DNA of 33,207 nt from the NCBI GenBank assembly GCA_013214285.1, contig JABSPW010000023.1, positions 1 through 33,207 of the forward strand, written 5' to 3'. This DNA is from Halioglobus sp. (GTDB lineage: Bacteria; Pseudomonadota; Gammaproteobacteria; Pseudomonadales; Halieaceae). This document shows, piece by piece, positions 24,781 through 33,032 of the stretch (position 1 is its first letter; each line of letters opens with the position of its first letter). A program made the position numbers and the translations under genes. The notes under the pieces are model-generated. The model did no database searches. It was not told the DNA's origin and saw only the letters and a list, made by a program, of their open reading frames with translations.

Positions 24781-26478
24781 TTAGTTCGCTTGGGCTTGTG
24801 GGTAGAGGTGGAATGATTGTGGTGGCTTTTGATGCTTTACCTGCCACGCGCCGCGCACTTTGGTCAAGCAGTCTGCCAGACTAGTACCCTGCCACTGTAT
24901 TTGATCAGCACTAAACAGTGCGGCGTCAATCTGTCGCAGCTCCTCCGTCAGCTTGGCATCGTGAAACAAAGCAGCAACCTCGTCCAATGAAGTGGGTGCT
25001 TTAGCCGACTCGAGACGTGCCGCCCAGTTGATCAGCGCATTTCGCGCCGCAGATGGGCGGCCACTGGCGCAGGCTGCTTGCAGTTGTTTAAAAGCGCGCT
25101 GTTCAGAAATCGAGCTGTCGTCGGTCGACGTTGGGGTCATTCGTGGGGCGGTGCGCCTCAGGCGCCATACGTAAACGAGTGTCAGCAACCAACCCGCTGT
25201 GCTGGTCGCGGCCACAATGGGCCACAGCAGATTGTCGTCTCGCGCGGGTGCACGGGTTACCACATTCATCGAGGCAGTGTCCTGGGTTGGAGCAACCGGC
25301 ATCGCACTATCCAGAGTCGTTTGAGGTGCTGCTGGCTTGATAGTGATCTCCCTTTCCGGCACAACGGCGTAACGGATTTTCTCGCTCTGCACATCCCACC
25401 AAGGTATGCGTAGTTCAGGAATGCGGTAGTTGCCGGCGCGGGTCGGTACCAGGGCGGCACTGTCTTCGCGAATGCCAAGCAGTCCGCCGGGAACTTCCTC
25501 TTCTGTGATACGCGGTTGATCTGGGTAGTACTTCAGACCATCGGAGGGAGGAAATTGTATTGGCGGCAATTGTGCGCCCTGGGCGCCCAGAGCGGTGATC
25601 GTGATGGTCCGTGTAGTGGACTCCCCGACACGCAAGCCCTCAGGCGGTGTCGACCAACTTTCTTCCACGGTCAGGTCGCGCACGGGCAGCCACGTGGCGG
25701 CCGTGTATTCTGCCGGCTTCGGTAGCACGTCAATGCGCAGTGCTGCCGTCGAGCGGCGCACCATTTGACGGCCGCGTCCGCGGTCGAAAACGGTCCGCCC
25801 TTGCGGCACCGCTTGGCCTGAAAATACCTGCGCAGGTATTTCCAGCGTCCCGCTTTGCTCGGGAAACACCGCGTATCGTATCTCGGTAACCAGCCAGTTT
25901 TGGCCGTCGATAGTGCGGTTGAAGCGGCGTTGTTCCAATGGTTTGACGAAGGCATGATCTAGCGTGAGCTCCGAAATACTGCGTCGCTCGAGATTGATTG
26001 ATTGCTGCAGACGCAGCGTAAGTATAAGCTGGCTCTGCACGTATACTTTATCCCGGTCTACTTCGACTTCAAAAATAACCGACTCGTCCCCCTCTGGTAA
26101 AGCGGGTGCAGGACCGACGATGAGTGTTAATGGCGGTGTGCGATCTTGGCCTACGGTTAGAGAAGGTATCCGCACGGTACCCTCGCGCCGCGGCGCGAGT
26201 TCAAGTACCAGCTGCTGTCGGGTTGACCGATTCGAGAAACTGAGGCTGCTGGAGCTGCTATAGGAGCTCCCAAGGATCTGAAAATCGTCGTTCAGCGGCG
26301 CCGCATCGAGATCCTCAAGCGCAGCGTTGTTGGTTGCTGAAATGATGAGCTGTACGCTGTCGCCCATCGCGATTCTGGTGCGATCAAGTATGGCCTCCAC
26401 GGCGGCCATAGTGCATGTGCTGAACAGAGCCAGGCTTAACATCAGTGCGATGCGCGGTGCATTACCAGTAGGTTTCAT
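24781..26478 (-). CDS. batD: BatD-like membrane protein
   Basis: 565 residues. A signal peptide (about 1-26, ending FSTCTMAA) leads into a large beta-rich BatD region with TRIAMGDSVQLIISATNNAALEDLD-type sequence (key part GDSVQLIISATNN), the usual start of the family. A membrane helix lies at about 415-440 (LLWPIVAATSTAGWLLTLVYVW), followed by a cytoplasmic helical tail of about 125 residues. I start at 26478, which gives a clean signal peptide; GGGAGAGAG lies upstream. The start overlaps the batB end by 17 bases. Bat proteins form a periplasm-facing complex linked to aerotolerance and stress, with a poorly known mechanism. It is the last gene of the moxR operon. Confidence 0.88.
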   Translation of the reverse strand: MKPTGNAPRIALMLSLALFSTCTMAAVEAILDRTRIAMGDSVQLIISATNNAALEDLDAAPLNDDFQILGSSYSSSSSLSFSNRSTRQQLVLELAPRREGTVRIPSLTVGQDRTPPLTLIVGPAPALPEGDESVIFEVEVDRDKVYVQSQLILTLRLQQSINLERRSISELTLDHAFVKPLEQRRFNRTIDGQNWLVTEIRYAVFPEQSGTLEIPAQVFSGQAVPQGRTVFDRGRGRQMVRRSTAALRIDVLPKPAEYTAATWLPVRDLTVEESWSTPPEGLRVGESTTRTITITALGAQGAQLPPIQFPPSDGLKYYPDQPRITEEEVPGGLLGIREDSAALVPTRAGNYRIPELRIPWWDVQSEKIRYAVVPEREITIKPAAPQTTLDSAMPVAPTQDTASMNVVTRAPARDDNLLWPIVAATSTAGWLLTLVYVWRLRRTAPRMTPTSTDDSSISEQRAFKQLQAACASGRPSAARNALINWAARLESAKAPTSLDEVAALFHDAKLTEELRQIDAALFSADQIQWQGTSLADCLTKVRGAWQVKHQKPPQSFHLYPQAQAN

Positions 26479-28306
26479 TGCGTCTGCTCTCTCCCTGTTG
26501 CTGTCTCTGGCGGGTTTCGTGGCGGAACTTTTCCCGCAGCAATCCTGATGGGTCATCGGGAATACGCCGCAGCCATTGCTCCATCGCTTGATTTCGTTCC
26601 TCCTCGCCGGGTTGGACCTGTGCCGCCTGCAGGTGTTCTTCCGGGGGTGACTGTTCACCCGGTTCCTGTTGTGTGCGCTTTTCCGGTTCGGTGTTTGCCG
26701 TTTTTTTATCCTCTAGCGCGCGCTGTTCACGCTGTTGGTCAGGGTCTTGACCCTGGTTCTTACCGGGTTGTGGATCTTGATTCTGTTGCGGATTCTGGCT
26801 GTGACTCTGCTCGGAATTCTGGTCCTGTTGTGGGTCTTGCTGCGCGTTCTGTTGCTGGTCTTGCTGCTGGTCTTGTTGTGGGTCCTGCTGCTGGTCTTGT
26901 TGTGGGTCCTGCTGCTGGTCCTGTTGTTGATCTTGCTGCTGGTCTTGTTGTTGGTCCTTCAGCTGTTGCAGCAGCGCTAGGTTTTCCTGCGCATCCTGTT
27001 GCCCGGGTTGCCGCTCCAGCGACTGCTCGTAAGCCGCAATGGCCTCATCCAGTTTGCCCGCTCTGGCCAGGGCATTGCCGCGATTGTATAGCAGGTCTGC
27101 ACTGTTCGCGTCATCGAAAAGTGTCGCTGCATTGGCGTAGTCGCCGCCCTGGTAGGCCGCGGTGCCTGCCCACTCGGCGCTCTCAAATAGTCGGGCAGCG
27201 GCCTCTGTGTCGCCTTGCTGCAGTGCGCGCTGTCCTTGCTGATCACGCGTAAACCACAGGTCATCCCAGGACTGCGCGTGGGCCGGTTGCGGTTGCGCGA
27301 GAAACACGCAGGGTAACAGAGCGAGCAGCCAGCCCCGTCGGAACATTGCCAGTGCAATGGGTAGTACTAGCAGGACCAGCACGTAGCCCTGGTCTTCCCA
27401 CGTATCGGCCTTGCGGCCCAACGTTAGGCTCTCCGCACTGTCGACAGTCGGTTCGTCGCTTAGCAGGGCTTGAATATCGCTGTCGTCGACTTGGATACGT
27501 TGGTAGCGCCCGCCGGTATCGTTGGCGAGTTCACGCAGAGTTTGCTCTTGCAGGCCCGGCATAACGATGGTGCCATCACCGTCCTTCAGGAAGCCGCCCC
27601 CTGGAAGGGGGATGGGTGCCCCGGCTGCAGTGCCAACACCCAATATTGACAAGGCCGCATCACTGTCTGACAGAGCCATCTCGATGTCGTGCCGGTCATC
27701 GTCGCTAATGCCATCCGTGACTAGCAGCACATTGCCACTTACAATGCCTGCGGAGCGCAATAGCTCCGTCGCCATCACGACTGCACTTCCGGGATCGCTG
27801 CCCGGCAATGGCATCATATCCGGATTTAGTGCTGGCAATAGGTTGGTTATGGTAGGAATGTCGTCGGTCAAAGGGGTTACGATGTGTGCGTCGCCGGCGT
27901 ACGCGACCAGGCCGGTCTGACCTTCCCTGCGAGCCTGCAGCAGGTCCAGCAATTTTTGTCTGGCGCGATCCAGGCGGGATGGGGCCAGATCGCCCGACTT
28001 CATCGAGTAACTTAAATCCAGCAGAATGACGAGAGCATCCTGTTTCTGGTGCACAGGTTGTGGCAACTTATGCCAACTGGGTCCGCTGGCGGCTACAGCG
28101 GCGAGCAACCAGGCGAGGAGTAATGCGGGTAATAGGTTGCTTCCCTTGGCTGTGGTCGAGTCGCCCGTTAGGTGCTGCAGTAGCTCCGGAGCGATGACTG
28201 CCTGCCAACCGCCTTGGTTGCGCCGCCTGCGCCAGAGGGCAATAAATAGCAGCAGCGCAGGAACCAATGTCCAAAGCCATTCGGGCCGCATCAGATGCAG
28301 TTCCAT
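26462..28306 (-). CDS. batB: BatB-BatC fusion: von Willebrand A domain plus TPR and Gln/Asp-rich tail
   Basis: 614 residues. Two membrane helices near the N-terminus (11-26, 58-74) precede a vWA domain with a complete MIDAS start (Asp97-Leu-Ser99-Tyr-Ser101) and a LLVTDGISDDD strand. A third membrane helix lies at about 305-345. The BatC part follows: TPR repeats around 360-450 (YNRGNALARAGKLDEAIAAY). Then a Gln/Asp repeat tract of about 55 residues (QQQD and PQQD units) and a charged tail. vWA domains bind metal-dependent partners; here probably the MoxR/BatA complex. BatB and BatC are often separate genes, so this is a fusion as seen in other gammaproteobacteria. It overlaps batA by one base. 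Confidence 0.9.
   Translation of the reverse strand: MELHLMRPEWLWTLVPALLLFIALWRRRRNQGGWQAVIAPELLQHLTGDSTTAKGSNLLPALLLAWLLAAVAASGPSWHKLPQPVHQKQDALVILLDLSYSMKSGDLAPSRLDRARQKLLDLLQARREGQTGLVAYAGDAHIVTPLTDDIPTITNLLPALNPDMMPLPGSDPGSAVVMATELLRSAGIVSGNVLLVTDGISDDDRHDIEMALSDSDAALSILGVGTAAGAPIPLPGGGFLKDGDGTIVMPGLQEQTLRELANDTGGRYQRIQVDDSDIQALLSDEPTVDSAESLTLGRKADTWEDQGYVLVLLVLPIALAMFRRGWLLALLPCVFLAQPQPAHAQSWDDLWFTRDQQGQRALQQGDTEAAARLFESAEWAGTAAYQGGDYANAATLFDDANSADLLYNRGNALARAGKLDEAIAAYEQSLERQPGQQDAQENLALLQQLKDQQQDQQQDQQQDQQQDPQQDQQQDPQQDQQQDQQQNAQQDPQQDQNSEQSHSQNPQQNQDPQPGKNQGQDPDQQREQRALEDKKTANTEPEKRTQQEPGEQSPPEEHLQAAQVQPGEEERNQAMEQWLRRIPDDPSGLLREKFRHETRQRQQQGESRRNETYW
26819..26957 (-). repeat. In-frame 12-base minisatellite encoding Gln/Asp repeats
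   Basis: About eleven 12-base units, mostly variants of GACCAGCAGCAA / GACCCACAACAA when read on the minus strand, encoding D-Q-Q-Q, D-P-Q-Q and N-A-Q-Q. Because the unit is a multiple of three, gain or loss of copies keeps the batB frame. It also creates a long Leu/Val ORF on the plus strand that is not a gene. Confidence 0.85.
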
Positions 28307-29352
28307 TAGCGGCCTCCCGGTGCGTCAGACAGCAACGCTCTTGAGCGTAAAGTGAGACCTTGCCAGGCGCTTCTTGCGCCGAGAAAAAAGCTGATCAATA
28401 GGGCAAGCAGGACAGGGATATAACCCAATGACTGTCGCGGTCGGTAAATTGTCGCGCCCTGTTCTACTGGCTCCATCTCATCCAGGATTTGATAGATATA
28501 GGCCAATTCCTGAGGATTGCGGGCGCGAAAGTACGCGCCACCGGTGAGTTCAGCGATTTCCCGCAGTGTGTTTTCATCCAGCTCCGCGGAGGGATTGACA
28601 CGCCGGCTACCGAAGCTTGAGCCAAATAGTCCAGGCAGTGTGAGTGAATCAGCGCCGATACCAATGCTATAAATCTTAATGCCCAGTTGGGCGGCAAGTT
28701 TTGCGGCGTCCAGCGGCTTTACGGAACTTGCGGTGTCCTGACCGTCAGTGAGTAAGATTAGCACGCGACTCTCAGCTGGACGCTCTTTCAGGCGCTTGAC
28801 AGCCAGCCCGATAGCGTCGCCGATGGCGGTTTCCTCGCCGGCGAAGCCGATACGGGCTTCCGACAGGAAGCGTTTCACTGTGTCGGTATCAAAGCTCAGA
28901 GGTGACTGCACGTAGGCCTTACTGCCAAACAGAATAAGGCCCACGCGATCACCCATACGCGCGCTGATGAACTGCGCCCCCACCTGCCTGACGGCCTCCA
29001 CGCGGGTTGCCATTGATTCGCCCACCTGCATATCCTCCAGTCGCATGGAGCCAGAGATATCCACTGCCATCATCAAGTCGCGACCATTATTGGGCAGCTC
29101 CATCGGTTCGCCGATCCAGGTCGGCCTTGCCGCCGCGGTCAGTAGCAGTGCCCACAGCAGCCACAGCAATGCCAGCGACAGCAGGCCACTGCTGTCGCTG
29201 GCGCCTGTCTGGGATGCGCTCAGTTGCCGCCATTCGCTATAAAAGGGTGCGCGCACAGCCACCTGCTGCGTTCGGGCGGCGGGTGTCAGACGACGCACCA
29301 GCCAGGGTAGTGGCAGCAGCAAGGCGATCCATGGCCAGGTCCACTCAATCAA
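28306..29352 (-). CDS. batA: BatA-like von Willebrand A membrane protein
   Basis: 348 residues. Membrane helices at about 5-20, 57-75 and 315-335 flank a vWA domain with a full MIDAS motif (Asp98-Ile-Ser100-Gly-Ser102) and a VLILLTDGQDTASS strand. LIFGSKAYVQSPLSFD and IYSIGIGADSLT are typical of BatA. It probably anchors the Bat complex and is remodelled by MoxR. The start codon appears to be TTG (29352), overlapping the DUF4381 stop as TTGA; AAGGTGATC just upstream is a good ribosome site. The stop overlaps batB as TAATG. Confidence 0.9.
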   Translation of the reverse strand: MIEWTWPWIALLLPLPWLVRRLTPAARTQQVAVRAPFYSEWRQLSASQTGASDSSGLLSLALLWLLWALLLTAAARPTWIGEPMELPNNGRDLMMAVDISGSMRLEDMQVGESMATRVEAVRQVGAQFISARMGDRVGLILFGSKAYVQSPLSFDTDTVKRFLSEARIGFAGEETAIGDAIGLAVKRLKERPAESRVLILLTDGQDTASSVKPLDAAKLAAQLGIKIYSIGIGADSLTLPGLFGSSFGSRRVNPSAELDENTLREIAELTGGAYFRARNPQELAYIYQILDEMEPVEQGATIYRPRQSLGYIPVLLALLISFFLGARSAWQGLTLRSRALLSDAPGGR

Positions 29353-29825
29353 GAGATCACCTTGTGGTGTTGAATCCAGTATCGCGCAGAGCGGTGCAAT
29401 TGTGATGCGTTGATCGTCGGGGTGACACTGAGATAGGCGGCGTTGTCGAAGTCCGCAGTAAATTGTTCTGCCAAGGGCAGATGTGCGTTCAGGAATGTGC
29501 GCCAGGGTTCGCCGTGTCGGGAGGCAATCTGGGCCGCCGGATACGCTCTTAGCGCAACGCTTTTAAGTAGCGCATTCAACGCTTCGACGTAATGCCGGTC
29601 ATCACCGCTGTGCACATGGAGAGACCGCAGCGCATCGAGTTGCCGCAAAGCATGGCGTCGATAGGCGTTACGTTGGTAGCGCCGCCATAGCAGATGACCG
29701 ATAACAGCGAGGATGCTCAGTGTTAGCAGCAATAGAACCCACCAACCCGCCGCTGGCGGCCACCAGCCGATAGCTAAAGGCTCACGCAATGGGTGCAGTG
29801 CGGCGAGGGGATCCTGCGGGTTCAT
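29349..29825 (-). CDS. DUF4381 membrane protein
   Basis: 158 residues. The N-terminus contains PLREPLAIGWWPPAAGWW, the DUF4381 signature (pattern LRDIHLPPPVSWWPPAPGWW-like), followed by one membrane helix at about 28-47 and a helical cytoplasmic region with RRHALRQLDALRSL and ALNALLKSVALRAYP. Function unknown; the family is found in moxR/bat operons between the DUF58 and vWA genes, exactly as here. It overlaps both neighbours by four bases (ATGA with DUF58, TTGA with batA), suggesting fixed stoichiometry. Confidence 0.88.
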   Translation of the reverse strand: MNPQDPLAALHPLREPLAIGWWPPAAGWWVLLLLTLSILAVIGHLLWRRYQRNAYRRHALRQLDALRSLHVHSGDDRHYVEALNALLKSVALRAYPAAQIASRHGEPWRTFLNAHLPLAEQFTADFDNAAYLSVTPTINASQLHRSARYWIQHHKVIS

Positions 29826-30763
29826 CGTCGTGCATCCCCATAGTAGGTTTGCAGGAGTGTAAAAGGTGATTGGTCGGTAGAGGCGGCCACTAGAGGTACA
29901 CCAAGGCTGCGCAGGTGGCCCGCGAATAGATCATGCTGATGCTGCCAACCACGGTGGAAACGTCTGCGCAACTGCCGGTCTGCCGTGTGCAACTCACTGC
30001 GCTCGCGTCCATCTGTTACCGCGTACATACCGCCGCGTGGCAGTTGCGATTCCATTGGGTCGGCGCATTCAAGCGCCGTCATCTCGGTGTGCTTGGCGAG
30101 CTCGAACAGGTGTTTTCTGGCGATTTCATCGGCGGCACCGCGAAAGTCACTGATCAGGAATAGGCTACTGCCGGGTCTCGCAATACGACGCAGATTGGAC
30201 AGCATGGTCGCGAAGCTGGCCGCAGCACTGTCATTGTCGCCAGGTAACGCGTGATTGAAACTGACAACCTGAGACAACAGGGTCAACACGGTTTTGCGGC
30301 TGCGGCGTGGCCGAATCTCACGATGGCCGGTATCATTGAAGATCAGTCCGCCGACGCGATCGCCGCGGTTGAGTGCGCTCCATGCGAGCAGGCCGGCGAT
30401 GTGGCCCGCGAGTGTGGATTTGAAGCAATACCGAGAGCCAAAAAACATGTCCGAGCGCTGGTCCACGACGACCAGCACTGGGCGCTCGCGCTCCTCGCGA
30501 AACAGTTTTGTGTGCGCATCGCCGGTGCGCGCCGTAACGCGCCAGTCAATGGTGCGGATATCATCTCCAGGCTGGTAGCTGCGGACTTCTTCAAAGTCGA
30601 TACCACGGCCACGAAAGTTCGATTTGTTGGGTCCTGCAAGTGCGCTTAGCGCGCGGTTGCGATGGCCGAGCTTGAGCTGACGTGCGCGAAAGCGCAGAGC
30701 CATTAGCTCGTTCAGATCCACATACGCGCCGCGCACGGGGGAATGAATATCGGCCGCCGACAT
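29822..30763 (-). CDS. DUF58 family protein
   Basis: 313 residues from the ATG at 30763. The DUF58 hallmark is present: FRGRGIDFEEVRSYQPGDDI then RTIDWRVTARTG, followed by LFREERERPVLVVVDQRSDM (vWA-like fold) and GDRVGGLIFND. The protein appears soluble, unlike some DUF58 proteins with membrane helices. It is thought to act with MoxR ATPases in assembling or regulating the vWA proteins. A TTG six bases upstream (30769) is also open, but the ATG has a GGTGGG upstream. It starts seven bases after the moxR stop and overlaps DUF4381 by four bases. Confidence 0.9.
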   Translation of the reverse strand: MSAADIHSPVRGAYVDLNELMALRFRARQLKLGHRNRALSALAGPNKSNFRGRGIDFEEVRSYQPGDDIRTIDWRVTARTGDAHTKLFREERERPVLVVVDQRSDMFFGSRYCFKSTLAGHIAGLLAWSALNRGDRVGGLIFNDTGHREIRPRRSRKTVLTLLSQVVSFNHALPGDNDSAAASFATMLSNLRRIARPGSSLFLISDFRGAADEIARKHLFELAKHTEMTALECADPMESQLPRGGMYAVTDGRERSELHTADRQLRRRFHRGWQHQHDLFAGHLRSLGVPLVAASTDQSPFTLLQTYYGDARR

Positions 30764-30770
30764 GGGCAAA

Positions 30771-31727
30771 TTAACCCACCGGTACGTTCGCTAACAGCTC
30801 TGCGATCACCTGGTCGGGCGTCACGCCGTTAGCCTCAGCTTCGAAACTCAGTATAAGCCTGTGGCGCAGGATATCGGCGGTTACCGCCTGAACATCGTCA
30901 GGGCTGACGAAGTCACGGCCTTTGAGCCAGGCGTGGACCCGCGCACAGCGGTCCAGGGCAATTGTGGCTCGCGGGCTTCCGCCGTACTCAATCCAGCTGG
31001 CTAGCTGATCGCTGTAGCGTGACGGCGAGCGTGTGGCGATGATTAGCTGCACCATATACTGTTCCACTGCATCTGACAGGTGCAATTGCAGGATGTCCTT
31101 TCTTGCAGCGAAGATCGCCGTCTGAGACAGTGGTTCTGGCATGTGGTCTGCCCCACGGCTTGCTTCGCTGCGGGTCAGTCTAAGAATGTTGGTTTCCGCC
31201 TCGGTGTCGGGGTAACCGACATTGACATGCATAAGGAAACGGTCCAGTTGCGCCTCAGGCAGCGGATAGGTGCCCTCCTGCTCAATCGGATTCTGTGTCG
31301 CCATCACCAGGAACAGCTCTGGCAGCACATAGGTTTGACTGCCGGCGCTGATCTGTCGCTCCGCCATGGCCTCCAGCAGAGCAGACTGTACTTTGGCAGG
31401 GGCCCGATTGACTTCATCCGCGAGCACCAGGTTGTGAAAGATAGGCCCTTTTTGGAAATGAAAACTGGCTTCCTGGGGGCGATAGATTTCTGTGCCGGTG
31501 ACATCACCCGGCAACAAGTCTGGGGTGAATTGTATGCGATGGAAACTGCCCTCCAGTCCATCGGCGAGGGACTTGATTGCGCGGGTTTTCGCCAGTCCAG
31601 GCGCGCCCTCCACCAGCAGGTGTCCATCCGCAAGCAGGGCGATGATAAGCCGCTGAACTAGATGATCCTGTCCGACAATTTGTTCGCTCAGCCAGCGCTC
31701 CAGCACCAAGATATCTGCGTTAGCCAC
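30771..31727 (-). CDS. moxR: MoxR-family AAA+ ATPase
   Basis: 318 residues from a GTG at 31727. Walker A is GAPGLAKT (41-48), Walker B LVLADEVNRAP (Asp104-Glu105), sensor 1 ATQNPIEQEGTYPLPEAQLD (residues near 145-165), then the arginine finger region and C-terminal lid with RHRLILSFEAEA. MoxR proteins are chaperone-like ATPases acting with vWA partners, here BatA and BatB. I prefer GTG 31727 over the ATG at 31787: an excellent CAGGAGG lies five bases upstream of the GTG, and the family sequence begins there. It is the first gene of the six-gene operon; no convincing promoter hexamers were found upstream. Confidence 0.93.
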   Translation of the reverse strand: MANADILVLERWLSEQIVGQDHLVQRLIIALLADGHLLVEGAPGLAKTRAIKSLADGLEGSFHRIQFTPDLLPGDVTGTEIYRPQEASFHFQKGPIFHNLVLADEVNRAPAKVQSALLEAMAERQISAGSQTYVLPELFLVMATQNPIEQEGTYPLPEAQLDRFLMHVNVGYPDTEAETNILRLTRSEASRGADHMPEPLSQTAIFAARKDILQLHLSDAVEQYMVQLIIATRSPSRYSDQLASWIEYGGSPRATIALDRCARVHAWLKGRDFVSPDDVQAVTADILRHRLILSFEAEANGVTPDQVIAELLANVPVG

Positions 31728-31991
31728 AAAACCTCCTGTTTTTGGGGTGGTTATTCCACTCAGTGGGGCCGTTCCAGCCAGATTCAATGGCTTGGGTTCT
31801 ATGCAGTGTGTTCGCGACGCAACGCATTGTAGCGAATGGGCCCTTGGCGTCCAGTATGAAGTTTTAGTGTGACTGCTGAGAGTGCCGCGGGAAGGAAAAG
31901 TTCCAGTTCAGTACAGCCTGTCGCTAACGCCTCACGCGGCTGGCAGCAGGCTCAAGTGCGGCAGGTTCTGAAGATACGGTGCAGGAGAACG
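31728..31991. other. Intergenic region between moxR and rmf
   Basis: 264 bases, which hold the promoter of the moxR/bat operon (reading left) and the 3' end of rmf (also reading left). A 6-bp inverted repeat, AGCCTG (31915-31920) with CAGGCT (31947-31952), with a further short CGC/GCG pair inside, may end the rmf transcript; a T-rich stretch lies about 15 bases beyond. No gene is visible. Confidence 0.4.
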
Positions 31992-32195
31992 TCAGATGCC
32001 GCGAAGTTTATGTACGCCTGACACGCCGGTCAGACCATCCCATTGGTCGCTGCGCCCTTCGCGCCAGCCTGAAATCCAGTGGAGCCGTTGCGCTTGTCTT
32101 GCGTGTGGGCAGAAGTCGATGCTGCGCCCGGAGACACCAGCTTGGTAGCCTCTGTCAAATGCCCGTGAATACTTGTCGCGTTTCTGTCTTCTCAT
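31992..32195 (-). CDS. rmf: Ribosome modulation factor
   Basis: 67 residues. MRRQKRDKYSRAFDRGYQAG then GRSIDFCPH and WISGWREGRSD align along the whole length of E. coli RMF (MKRQKRDRLERAHQRGYQAG, GRSKEMCPY, WLGGWREA; 55 residues). RMF dimerises 70S ribosomes into inactive 100S particles in stationary phase and under stress. I start at 32195, where the E. coli protein starts; an upstream in-frame ATG (32228) would add 11 unrelated residues. The C-terminus is about 12 residues longer than in E. coli. It has its own long upstream region. Confidence 0.93.
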   Translation of the reverse strand: MRRQKRDKYSRAFDRGYQAGVSGRSIDFCPHARQAQRLHWISGWREGRSDQWDGLTGVSGVHKLRGI

Positions 32196-32621
32196 AGAGT
32201 CTGCTCTCGTGAAGGCCGTTATCTTCATACGACGCGAATATACAGCCGTCGCGTCTCTTGGCGCTCGGGTTAGTGTGACGATGTGCTGCGTGTGCGTACC
32301 CTGTCAAATGGCAAGGCAAAACCGCGAAGAGTGCCTTGTAGACAGCACCTCATCTCACCAAAATCGGCAACTGAAGTCGACTATCGTTTTGTTCTGAGCA
32401 TGCTGCTGCATATAACTTTTGACTGATTAGGCACGACTCTGGGGCGCGCCCGGCGGCGCGTTGCAAGGGCCGTTGGCAGCGCTTTTCCCACAGTACAGTG
32501 CCGGGCTTCGCCAACTGTTCTGCGAGCCGGATCACATAATCAAAATAGGTTTTTTATCCTGAAGACGGAAGGGTTTAGTATCTGCGGGGACAGTTGTGAT
32601 GAGACGGGTACGGTAGCAGGC
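32196..32621. other. 426-base divergent intergenic region between rmf and DUF6316
   Basis: It must carry promoters for both flanking genes. On the minus strand TTGACA (32307 down to 32302) is a good -35, but the best -10 at 17-18 bases (CATCGT) is weak. A GC hairpin CGCGCC-CGGC-GGCGCG sits within about 32444-32461, next to the palindrome GGGCGCGCCC, with no T-run. No protein or RNA gene is recognised. Confidence 0.4.
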
Positions 32622-32846
32622 GTGCGAAAAACAGATTCGTCAGGTAGGAAATGGTTTCGCTGTGCGCGGTTTTTCCAGGAGGACGGCGATTGGTATTTCT
32701 ATACTCGGGAAGGCACCATTGAAGGACCCTTTGAGGTGCGTGAGCAGGCCGAGGCGCGGCTCGAGCAATACGTTAAAGTCATGAGGTCGGGATTGCTTGA
32801 CACGGACAGCAGTCTGGCCATAGAACCCCCCCTGTCGCAAGTTTAA
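32622..32846 (+). CDS. DUF6316 family small protein
   Basis: 74 residues, with FRCARFFQEDGDWYFYTREG and IEGPFEVREQAEARLEQYV: the (R)F-x-x-x-G-x-W-Y-(F/Y)-x-T-R-E-G...GPF-x-(S/V)R-x-x-A pattern of DUF6316 proteins, known from Pseudomonas and marine gammaproteobacteria. The function is unknown. The start is a GTG at 32622; AGCAGG lies close upstream and no ATG is available in frame. The last bases overlap a possible 38-codon minus-strand ORF. Confidence 0.8.
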   Translation: MRKTDSSGRKWFRCARFFQEDGDWYFYTREGTIEGPFEVREQAEARLEQYVKVMRSGLLDTDSSLAIEPPLSQV

Positions 32847-32959
32847 ATACTGTCCACGCGCCGAATCACGGTGCGGCCACGTTTAACACGATTGTTGTCG
32901 CTATCTGCAAATACGCGCATACCGGTGCATTGACGCAACCGGTCAATGGGTTGGCGCAT
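32843..32959 (-). CDS. Doubtful 38-residue basic ORF
   Basis: MRQPIDRLRQCTGMRVFADS then DNNRVKRGRTVIRRVDSI. It is very basic, and uses common codons such as CGT, CGC, GAC and ACC. It is convergent with the DUF6316 gene, overlapping its stop codon. No good ribosome site is present before the ATG, and I do not recognise a family. It may be chance or part of a longer start not using ATG. Confidence 0.25.
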   Translation of the reverse strand: MRQPIDRLRQCTGMRVFADSDNNRVKRGRTVIRRVDSI

Positions 32960-33032
32960 TCGGGCATATCACGACCCCCATGGCTGGCACACAATCTCGG
33001 CAAATGTGACCTAATGACGCGCTGAGGTTTGT

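Noticed and set aside
26819..26957. Possible CRISPR-like array
   Set aside because: The units are 12 bases, contiguous with no spacers, and in frame with batB.
26735..26980. 81-codon Leu/Val-rich plus-strand ORF
   Set aside because: It is the mirror of the Gln/Asp repeat in batB/C; its apparent membrane protein character comes only from the repeat.
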